From Planctomycetota bacterium (GTDB lineage Bacteria; Planctomycetota; B15-G4), in assembly GCA_029259725.1 (NCBI GenBank), contig JAJDER010000016.1, forward strand, positions 1 to 47,595: a stretch of 47,595 bases of DNA, written 5' to 3'. Below the pieces are notes generated by a model, which was not told where the DNA came from, did not search any database, and worked only from the letters and a program-made list of their open reading frames with translations. This document shows positions 41,082 through 47,595 of the stretch, piece by piece; position 1 is the first letter of the stretch; each line of letters begins with the position of its first letter. A program made the translations under genes and the position numbers.

Positions 41082-44000
41082 TCACGGCGGGTCCAGGTAC
41101 CCCTTCTCGATCAGCCGCGCCTGCAACGCCTCGGGCGAGGCTCCCCGAGCCGCCTCCAACCAGCGGCCCGTGAACGGGGTCGCGCGCTCGCGCTGCGCCT
41201 CGACGTCGTCGCCCAGGTGGGCGAGGTCCCGGCGCACGGTGTCGAGGTCGACGCGCCCCTTGTAGATGGCCCCGACCGAACCGTCCGCATCGATCAGGAA
41301 GCTGGTGGGCAGGGGCAGCGGGCGACGGTTCAGGAACACCGTGTCGTGGTAGGTCTGCAACACGCCGATGATGCGCTCGTCGGCCATGCCCACGGGCAGG
41401 TCGAGGCCTCGCGAGTCGATGAACGCGCGCGCGGCCTCGGCGCCGTCCACCGCACCTGCGCCTCCCGCGCCGCCCTCACCGAGGCCGTCGACGCTCAGCG
41501 CCAGCACGGGAAAGTCCGCCCGCGCGAGGTCCGCGAGTTCGGCCCGGCACGGCACGCACCAGCTGGCCCAGAGATTCAGCAGGAAGGGCTCGCGCGACTG
41601 CGCACCCGACTGCGCACCCGACTCCGCGCCCGCTCCCACGACGTGCACCTCACCCGCGAGATCCCGGTACTGCATGCGCGGCAACGCCGCGGCCGAGCCC
41701 GGGATCAATCGCATCGCCTGGGTCGACGGCGCGATCACCGGCTCCGTCGGCCTGAAGTCGCGCGTGCGATCGGGCGGCGTCCACGCAGTCGGTACGCGGC
41801 CCTCGCCCTGCTCGAGCTCGAAGAAGTGACCCGCCTGGATGTCGCCGTAGACCTGCCGCGCACCGTCGGGCCAACGCACCTCGAGCGACTCGATCTCACC
41901 GGTCGCGCCCAGGCCGAAGTGCACCCACTTGCTGGACTGGGAGAGGAAGCCCTCGGCTGCCCTCAGCGTGCGGATCAGCTCGACGCCGTCGCCGTCACCG
42001 TCACCGTCACCGTCGCGGGCGACACCCTGCATGCGCAGCGTGAGACGCGCGCCGATGGCGTCGCGATTGCTGCTCGTCCCGTTGCCCGTGAGCCGGAAGG
42101 CGACGAATCGGTTGCCGGACTCGAGGTCATTGCGCAGGAAGCGCAGGCGTGGCGCGGTGCGATTGCTGATCCACAGGTCCACGTCGCCGTCGAAGTCCCA
42201 GTCGGTGGCGGCCAGGCCGCGGCCGTCGTCGGGGAAGTCCAGCCCGCTCCCGGCCGAGACGTTGGCGAAGTCGGCACCACCGGTGTTCAGGTAGACGCAA
42301 TGGCGCTCGCGCCCGCTCAGCGACATCCCGGCCAGCAGCCTCTCGTTCAGCTCGATCACCGCGTCGGCGTAGCGCTCCAGCGTCTCGCGCTCCCCGGCCT
42401 GCTCGACGGTCGCGGGAGATTGCGACAGGACCTGTCGCCAGAGGAAACTTCACAAGTCCCGCGAGTCCTCGTTCGTCAGGTTGCCGTTGGCGACGACGAG
42501 GTCCTGCAGCCGATCGTTGTCGAGGTCGACGAAGAGGCTGCTCCACGCCCAGCGACCCATGGTGACACCGGCGTCCACGCTCACGTCCTCGAACCCACCC
42601 GTGCCCGCGTTGCGGAACAGGGAGTTGCCGCGGGCATGCCGCTGGAACGCGGCGCGCTGGGTCCCGTCGGCGAGCGGGTTGAAGTTGCGCTGGTAGGTGA
42701 TGCGATTGCCGGCGGACGAGAACATGTTGCTGACGTAGAGGTCCATCCAGCCGTCGAGATCCGCGTCGCCGAAGGTGACCGACATGCCGGCCGAGATGTC
42801 TTCGACCCCGGCCTCGGGAGCCACGTCGCGAAAATGCCCGCCCTCGTTGAGGAACAGGTTGTTGCGGCCGTAGTCGTTGGCCACGTAGAGGTCCTGGTCC
42901 CCGTCGTTGTCGATGTCCTCCCAGGCCGCCGCGAAGCTGAAGCGCGTCCCGTTCTGATCCAGGCCGACGCTGTTGGTGATGTCGCGGAAGGCCCAGCCCC
43001 CGTCGTTGCGCCAGAGGATGTTGCGCGGACCGTTGTTCGCGTCGTGGTAGGGAATCGCCGCCTCGTTCGACGAGTAGCAGACGAACAGGTCGAGGTCGCC
43101 GTCCCGGTCGTGGTCCGCCGCCGCCATCGACGTCGGGATCGCCGGGCCGGGCAGGAGCATGCGCCCCTCGAAGTGGCCGGCGCCGTCGTTCTCGAGCAGC
43201 ATGGTCGGCGTCGAACCGAGCACCAGGTCCTGGTCACCGTCGTCGTCGAGATCCAGGAACAGCGCGCTCATGGTCGAGTCCATCCAGTCCACGCCGGACT
43301 CCGCCGCGCGCTCGTCGAAGCTGCCGTCGAGGTTCTGCACGTAGAGCTGGTTGGGGATCCCGCCGGAGTTGCAGAGATACACATCGTCGAGTCGATCGCC
43401 GTTGACGTCTCCGACGGCGAGCCCGTGGTAGCCCAGGGGGCTCTGCCCGAGATGGGCCGGAATCCGGACGTACCAGTGCGGCAGCCCGCGGCCGAGCAGG
43501 GCGTCGTCGGTCAGGGAGCGCTTCAACACGGCTTCGGTGCAGTCCGAGAAGAGCCGGCGCCCCGACGTCATCCGCGTCCGCTCGAGGGCCTCGGCGGTCA
43601 GCGCCAGCAGGCGCGGCACGGGCTCGCGGGTCCACGACGTGATCCAGGTCGCGTGCTCCTCCTCGGGCCCGTCGACGCCCGTGCCGGACACGGACACGAG
43701 CTGGTGCGTGCGGATCGTCTCGCCGACGTCCTCGAACCGCACGACCTTGAACTCCGCCCGCACGTCGGCCCCCTGGGCGAAGGGCCGGCGCCATGTCTGC
43801 AGCGCCTCGAGGAAACCCGCGCTGCCGCGGTACACGCTCCCCGCCGGCGGCGTGCTGGCACCGGGAAGCCCACGGTCGATGCGGACCGGCGGCTCGTCGC
43901 GGACGAGTTCCCAGTGCTCCGGCCGGATCGGCCCGGCCTCGAAGCTGTCGGCCGAGAGCGCCGCCAGCACGCCGGGGGCGACGCTCGCCGGGTCGCTCAT

Positions 44001-44267
44001 CCAGCGCTGGACCTGCTTCCACTGCGAGGCGACGGCGTCGCTGAGGACCTCGCTGTCCCAGCCGTCCAGGCCCGGGTCGTCGAAGGGCGTCGCCGCGGTG
44101 GGTATCGAGTCGAGCACCGTCGATGTCGCGATCAGGTCTTCGGCGAGTCGCGCCCGATCGCGCCACAGCGCGACCATCGCCGCGATCACCAGGCCGGCGA
44201 CTCCAGCCATCACGAGGACGCGGTAGCCTCCGCGACCTCTCTCGCCGTCTCGTCGGTTCGCGCGCAT
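41082..44267 (-). CDS. CRTAC1-UnbV-thioredoxin fusion read through an in-frame TGA: candidate selenoprotein
   Basis: This is one gene of 1062 codons counting the stop, start ATG 44267, with a single in-frame TGA at 42450-42452 (codon 606). Before it come a transmembrane anchor (VLVMAGVAGLVIAAMVALW, about 17-35), a domain of about 260 residues, and VCBS/FG-GAP blades (DVNGDRLDDVYL, DLDDDGDQDLVLGS, DHDRDGDLDLFV, DIDNDGDQDLYVAND, DADLDGWMDLYVSN). The reading frame then gives NGNLTNEDSRDL-TGA-SFLWRQVLSQSP and continues without a break. Next come one more blade (DWDFDGDVDLWISN), the ASPIC/UnbV domain (GARLTLRMQG ... LEVRWPDGARQVY) and a TlpA-like thioredoxin domain with WASWCVPCR. Protein similarity is continuous across the TGA, so a split into two genes is unlikely. 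A SECIS-like hairpin follows the TGA. Alternatives are a nonsense mutation or sequencing error. The gene follows the M23 peptidase gene by 8 bp. Confidence 0.75.
41596..41631. repeat. 12-bp tandem repeat in a linker of the CRTAC1-thioredoxin gene
   Basis: The unit gactgcgcaccc occurs twice exactly and a third time with changes. It encodes ESGAQSGAQS in the linker just before the thioredoxin domain. Such in-frame units can change copy number without breaking the gene. Confidence 0.75.
41985..42014. repeat. 6-bp tandem repeat (RCCGTC)5 encoding Asp-Gly pairs
   Basis: Five 6-bp units, two gccgtc and three accgtc, encode a run of Asp-Gly (DGDGDGDGDG) inside the UnbV domain of the CRTAC1-thioredoxin protein. 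It is probably an expanded loop. Confidence 0.8.
42422..42438 (-). promoter_or_regulatory. Candidate bacterial SECIS hairpin
   Basis: In the mRNA sense, the 30 nt after the UGA contain GCGACAG-GUC-CUGUCGC, a perfect 7-bp stem with a 3-nt loop. The loop starts at nucleotide 19 after the UGA, so 18 nt separate UGA and loop. The first loop base is G. The published bacterial SECIS model asks for a 3-14 nt loop with G in the first two positions, a 4-16 bp stem, and 16-37 nt between UGA and loop. All three conditions hold. The apex (CAGGUC) resembles that of the E. coli fdhF element. No bulged U is seen in the stem. Confidence 0.6.
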
Positions 44268-44275
44268 GGCCAGGA

Positions 44276-45361
44276 CTAGCGCCCGCTTGGATCGCGTTCG
44301 GGACCGGCACCTCGCGATCGCACCACCTGCCCCTTGACCGGCTCTCCGCGCGCCACCGCCTCCCCGTCCGCCTCGTAGTCGAGGAACTGCGCCGGCAAGC
44401 CGTCCCCGGCGAAGAGGTCCGGCGTGTCCTGCAGGTGGTAGTGGATGTGGGCCTCGGTCGTGTTGCCGCTGTTCCCGCACTGCCCCAGCAGGTCGCCGAG
44501 CGCCACCTCGTCCCCCACGGCCACCCTCAACGTGCCCTGCTTGAGATGCGCGAGGAACGAGTACTCGCCGTTGCCGTGGTCCAGGATCACGTGGTTGCCC
44601 AGGGCCTGCGCCGGGTTCATCTCGCCGGGGACGTTGTCGGCGATGTCCTTCGCCGCGGACACGACGCGCCCGCCGCCCGGCGCGAACACCGGCTTCCCGA
44701 AACAGTGGTAGTCCTCGTTGCGCGTGCCGTCGCCCGTATGCGAGGTACCGTCGCGCATGATCAGGATGTCGTAGGCGAAGCGCTGGTCGCGCGTGGACGT
44801 GTGGTAGTTCTGCTCGAGGGTGCGACCGCCCCAGAAGACGAACCAGGCGTCGCCGAACGGGAGCCGTAGCGGCGTCCTGGTCTGGTAGTCGAGGAACTCG
44901 GTGGGGGCCAGGCTCGGCGCGGGCCGGATCAGGAACCCAGTGATGCTCCCGCCGCCGTCGTAGCTGAAGATCACCTGCAGGACCTGCGGCGACTTCTCGA
45001 AGCGCGCCGTGCGCAGGTACGCCGGCGCGGCCGGGTCGCCCTCGACGGTCTCCGTGATGATCTCGGACTCGGCTCCGAACTGCTCCGCGACCTGATCCCT
45101 GAAAGTGATCAGCATGGCGGGTTGGTCGCCGAACGCCGCGCGCATCTCGGCGCCGATCGAGGCCCACAGGGCGTCGGACTCCCCGGCGTAGAACTGGGCG
45201 GTGTGCGTGCGACCGAGGGCGAGGACGTCGATCTCCGCGCCGCGCACGTCGCCCTCCGGCGTGGTGTCGGCCTGCGCGGCGAGCCCGGCGGGCAGGCCCA
45301 TCGCCATGGCGAACACGAACAGGGTGTGGGCAAACGCCTCGAAGCGAGGGCGGCGGTTCAT
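44276..45361 (-). CDS. Exported M23-family metallopeptidase with an N-terminal DUF3887-like domain
   Basis: The protein has 361 residues from the ATG at 45361, which has GGAG eight bases upstream and gives the signal peptide AHTLFVFAMAMGLPAGLAAQ. The frame is open 93 codons further up without protein-like content. Residues about 45-140 (TAQFYAGESDALWASI ... IITETVEGD) look like the DUF3887 domain. The M23/LytM region follows: QRFAYDILIMRDGT in place of the usual H-x-G-x-D-F start, then GNHVILDHGNGEYSFLAHL, VGDEVALGDLLGQCGNSGNTTEAHIHYHLQD with the H-x-H motif. The first zinc histidine (usually in HxGxD/HxxxD) is not obvious, so activity is uncertain. LytM proteins cut or regulate cutting of peptidoglycan in the periplasm. 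First gene of the four-gene operon. Confidence 0.85.
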   Translation of the reverse strand: MNRRPRFEAFAHTLFVFAMAMGLPAGLAAQADTTPEGDVRGAEIDVLALGRTHTAQFYAGESDALWASIGAEMRAAFGDQPAMLITFRDQVAEQFGAESEIITETVEGDPAAPAYLRTARFEKSPQVLQVIFSYDGGGSITGFLIRPAPSLAPTEFLDYQTRTPLRLPFGDAWFVFWGGRTLEQNYHTSTRDQRFAYDILIMRDGTSHTGDGTRNEDYHCFGKPVFAPGGGRVVSAAKDIADNVPGEMNPAQALGNHVILDHGNGEYSFLAHLKQGTLRVAVGDEVALGDLLGQCGNSGNTTEAHIHYHLQDTPDLFAGDGLPAQFLDYEADGEAVARGEPVKGQVVRSRGAGPERDPSGR

Positions 45362-45699
45362 CGGAAGCTCCAAGGCGACGGACGGGGCGGGGACGGGGCG
45401 GGCAGACGGGCGGAGCGGGGCGGGGCGGCAAGAGACGCTCCCCTCCCATCTTCCACACCCGGACGCCTCCTGGGGATGGAGCGTCCGTGGCGCTCCGGCA
45501 AAGGACGAGGTGGTCACCCTCCCGGCGGAGGCCGAGTTGCTGGCGGCAGGCCCGGACGGGGAGGTCGAGCGGGAACGGCTCGCTCCGAACTGGAAGGCGT
45601 CCGTGAGCGAGACCGATCGAGCCCGGCGCGTCCTCTTCAACTTCGCGCACGCCCGCCGGCACCGCTCCCTGCAGCGCCCGTCCGGATAGACTCGGAGGC
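45362..45699. other. Divergent spacer with G-rich tracts
   Basis: It lies between the M23 operon (minus) and the ECF sigma gene (plus). The plus strand from about 45375 to 45430 holds many GGG/GGGG runs (acggggcggggacggggcgg and more) with short gaps. The opposite strand, which becomes the 5' leader of the M23 operon, is C-rich. No gene is supported here. The TAGACT hexamer next to the sigma gene is listed separately. Confidence 0.5.
45687..45692 (+). promoter_or_regulatory. Possible leaderless-type -10 element of the ECF sigma gene
   Basis: TAGACT ends seven bases before the ATG at 45700. A ggagg sequence lies between them, but transcription from this -10 would start at or next to the ATG. 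No -35 hexamer is evident. Confidence 0.35.
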
Positions 45700-46485
45700 A
45701 TGACGGCTTCCGACTCGCTGCCGACGACGCCGGACACGCCCCGCTCGGGCGGCTTCGCCACCACGAGCTGGAGCCTCGTCGCCGTGGCCGGCGGCGACGA
45801 GACTCCGCAGAGCCGGCAAGCCCTCGAGACCCTGTGCCGCGCGTACTGGCGGCCGCTCCATGCCTACGTGCGGCGACGCGTCGCGGATGTGCACGAGGCC
45901 CAGGACCTCACCCAGGGATTCTTCACGCGCCTGCTCGAGCGCAACGACTTCGCGGCCGTGCGAGCGGACCGCGGGCGCTTTCGAGCGTGGCTGCTGACCG
46001 CGCTCAAGCATCACATGATCAACGAGGGGCACAAGGCCCGGGCCCAGAAGCGCGGCGGTGGGCGGGTCCCGCTGTCGCTCGACTTCGACGGGCACGACAG
46101 CGGCCTGCGCTGGGAGCCGGGCGACCCCACCACTCCCGAACAGGTCTACGAACGCGAGTGGGCCTCCACCGTCCTCGCCAGCGTGTTCGAGCACCTGCGG
46201 CGGGAGTCGCAGGGCCAACCTGACGGCGACTCCGACCGCGCCCGCCGCTTCGAACTCCTCACGCCGTTCCTCGCCGGCACCATGCCCCGGGGCGCCTACG
46301 CCGGCGCGGCCGAGCAACTCGGCATCTCGGAGGGCGCGGCGCGCATGGCCGTCCAACGCCTGCGCGAGCGCTACCGCGAACTCCTGCGCTCCGAGATCGC
46401 GCAGACCGTCCGCGATCCCGCCGAGGTCGACGACGAGATCGCGGCCCTGTTCGCCGCCGTCCGAGCTTCTCCGAGAATCCTGTGA
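45700..46485 (+). CDS. ECF-type RNA polymerase sigma factor
   Basis: The protein has 261 residues. The N-terminal FATTSWSLVAVAGGDE and LETLCRAYWRPLHAYVRRR are the hallmark of the large ECF group common in planctomycetes and acidobacteria. Sigma region 2 continues DVHEAQDLTQGFFTRLLERNDFAAV and GRFRAWLLTALKHHMINE. A long linker (about 115-185) follows. Region 4 includes GAYAGAAEQLGISEGAARMAVQRLRERYRELLRSEI, a helix-turn-helix for the -35 element. It directs core RNA polymerase to a regulon that cannot be told from the sequence. No anti-sigma factor gene is present. Instead a Ser/Thr kinase starts 56 bases later, a genomic link known for such ECF groups and suggesting control by phosphorylation. 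Confidence 0.92.
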   Translation: MTASDSLPTTPDTPRSGGFATTSWSLVAVAGGDETPQSRQALETLCRAYWRPLHAYVRRRVADVHEAQDLTQGFFTRLLERNDFAAVRADRGRFRAWLLTALKHHMINEGHKARAQKRGGGRVPLSLDFDGHDSGLRWEPGDPTTPEQVYEREWASTVLASVFEHLRRESQGQPDGDSDRARRFELLTPFLAGTMPRGAYAGAAEQLGISEGAARMAVQRLRERYRELLRSEIAQTVRDPAEVDDEIAALFAAVRASPRIL

Positions 46486-46541
46486 CGCAAGCCCTGTCTT
46501 GCTGCAAGGGAGGGTGACAAGCAGGCCCGCGGAGCGAAACG

Positions 46542-47595
46542 ATGGCTGAGAGCACACCCACGCAAGGCATCCTCGGCCAGGCCGGCCGTCCCGCCGACGC
46601 CTGCAAGTCCTGCGGCGCCCCCCTCGATGCCACCCCGGTCGAGGGCCTGTGTCCCGGCTGCCTGCTCCGCATCGGCCTGGAGCGCCCCGCCGAGGCCGCC
46701 GAGCTCGCGCGTCTGCTCCCGGCGTTCGCGATCCACGAGCTCATCGGCCGCGGCGGCATGGGCACGGTCCACCGCGCGCGCCAGCGCAGCCTCGATCGCG
46801 AGGTCGCCATCAAGCTGCTGTCCCCCGAGCTCGCCACCACGCCCGGGTTCACCGAGCGGTTCGAGCGCGAGGCACGCGCCCTCGCCCAGCTCAACCACCC
46901 GCACATCGTCACGATCCACGACTTCGGCTGCGTGGAGGGGCACTTCTACCTGGTCATGGAGTACGTCTCCGGCGTGAGCCTGCGGCAGCTCATGCAGCAG
47001 CGCCGGTTGTCGCCCGCCGAGGCCCTGGCGCTGGTCCCGCAGATCTGCGACGCACTCCAGTACGCGCACGAGCACGGCATCGTGCACCGCGACATCAAGC
47101 CCGAGAACATCCTGCTCGACGCGCGCGGACGCGTGAAGATCGCCGACTTCGGCCTGGCCAAGCTGACCGGTCTCGACGACGGCCGCTCCCTGCCCGCGAC
47201 CCTCACGGCACCTCGCCAGGTGATGGGCACACCGCGCTACATGGCGCCGGAGCAGGTCGAGGGCTCCCCCACCATCGACCACCGCGCCGACATCTACAGC
47301 CTCGGCCTGGTCTTCTACGAGATGCTCACGGGCGAGCTTCCCATGGGCCGCTTCGAACCTCCATCCGAAGTGGTCGAAGTCGACGTCCGCCTCGACGAGG
47401 TCGTGCTCAAGGCCCTCGCCAGGAGACCGGAACGGCGCTACCAGCAGGCGGGTGAGGTGCGCACCGCCGTCGAGCGGCTGGACCGACCGGCCGTGCCGGG
47501 AGCCGCCGCGGACCGGGACGCCGCCGGGGCCGGCCGGGAGCCCCGAGCGGGCGATGGGGAGGGTGCGCCGCCCTCCTCCGCCGGGGCCGTGGCTG
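46542..47595 (+). CDS. Ser/Thr protein kinase with N-terminal zinc ribbon (partial, runs off the window)
   Basis: The ATG at 46542 is preceded by ggag at proper spacing. The frame stays open to the window end (351 codons seen). A zinc ribbon comes first (C21-x2-C24 and C37-x2-C40 in CKSCGAP and GLCPGCLLR). The Hanks-type kinase domain follows: glycine loop IGRGGMGTVHRA, VAIKLL with the catalytic Lys, HGIVHRDIKPENILLD, IADFGLAKL, and GTPRYMAPEQVEG. All catalytic residues are present. After the kinase (about residue 310) a Pro/Ala/Gly-rich linker begins, probably leading to a membrane segment and a sensor outside the window. It most likely acts on the ECF sigma factor encoded just upstream; that is inference from gene order. 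Confidence 0.92.
   Translation, partial: MAESTPTQGILGQAGRPADACKSCGAPLDATPVEGLCPGCLLRIGLERPAEAAELARLLPAFAIHELIGRGGMGTVHRARQRSLDREVAIKLLSPELATTPGFTERFEREARALAQLNHPHIVTIHDFGCVEGHFYLVMEYVSGVSLRQLMQQRRLSPAEALALVPQICDALQYAHEHGIVHRDIKPENILLDARGRVKIADFGLAKLTGLDDGRSLPATLTAPRQVMGTPRYMAPEQVEGSPTIDHRADIYSLGLVFYEMLTGELPMGRFEPPSEVVEVDVRLDEVVLKALARRPERRYQQAGEVRTAVERLDRPAVPGAAADRDAAGAGREPRAGDGEGAPPSSAGAVA

Noticed and set aside
42357-42452. Reading 44267-42450 and 42359-41082 as two separate genes
   Set aside because: The 30 codons between the TGA and the first downstream Met are in frame and continue family-like sequence (SFLWRQVLSQSP). The downstream part would begin in the middle of a propeller with no ribosome-binding site or signal peptide.
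45375-45430. G-quadruplex regulatory element in the G-rich spacer
   Set aside because: GGG runs are expected often in such GC-rich DNA, and the transcribed leader of the M23 operon is the C-rich strand. Not strong enough to claim.
44268-45764. Upstream extension of the CRTAC1-thioredoxin gene to 45764
   Set aside because: That stretch overlaps the M23 peptidase gene on the same strand and is Arg/Pro/Ala-rich without motifs. The ATG at 44267 directly precedes a membrane anchor.

Overview
This 47.6 kb window is very GC-rich chromosomal DNA and most likely comes from a planctomycete (Planctomycetota). The evidence is the PSCyt1/DUF1549/DUF1553 cytochrome-like protein translationally coupled to a Tat-exported DUF1501 protein, an ECF sigma factor next to a zinc-ribbon Ser/Thr kinase, several CRTAC1/FG-GAP proteins, and a large set of secreted PKD and beta-propeller proteins. 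I cannot name a genus from the sequence alone.

Layout. 1-4832: the end of a family 2 glycosyltransferase, a CRTAC1/UnbV propeller protein, an RlmI-like methyltransferase and a seven-repeat FG-GAP protein. 5407-24419: an array on one strand, made of a sulfatase, three near-equal VCBS propellers, one FG-GAP protein and five PKD/FG-GAP proteins. Most neighbours in the array overlap by four bases (ATGA or GTGA). Seven of the products share one C-terminal module of about 110 residues. A 22-codon scrap of a lost array member survives at 11449-11517. 24487-31827: housekeeping genes, namely tRNA-Met, ruvC, ispD-ispF, a GT4 glycosyltransferase, a large membrane-anchored protein with a degenerate peptidase site, and tRNA-Gly(CCC). 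31828 to about 36111: a lower-GC island directly behind tRNA-Gly. It holds a 900-residue multi-pass membrane protein of no recognised family and a PepSY membrane protein. 36314-45361: a four-gene minus-strand operon (M23 peptidase, CRTAC1-thioredoxin fusion, PSCyt1/PSD1 protein, DUF1501 protein). 45700-47595: an ECF sigma factor and the first part of a Ser/Thr kinase.

The strongest observation is in the CRTAC1-thioredoxin gene (41082-44267, minus). The gene is open from end to end except for one in-frame TGA (42450-42452). In the mRNA this TGA is followed, 11 nt later, by a perfect 7-bp hairpin with a GUC loop. The loop lies 18 nt from the UGA and has G in first position, which fits the published bacterial SECIS model. 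I read it as a candidate selenoprotein: a 1061-residue propeller + UnbV + TlpA-like protein with Sec at residue 606. The alternative is a nonsense mutation, and homologue alignment would separate the two.

How the parts may fit together: the array and the 36-45 kb operon both encode exported proteins, probably for the cell surface or periplasm. The shared C-terminal module, attached to enzymes as well as propellers, looks like a sorting or anchoring signal of this lineage. That last point is inference.
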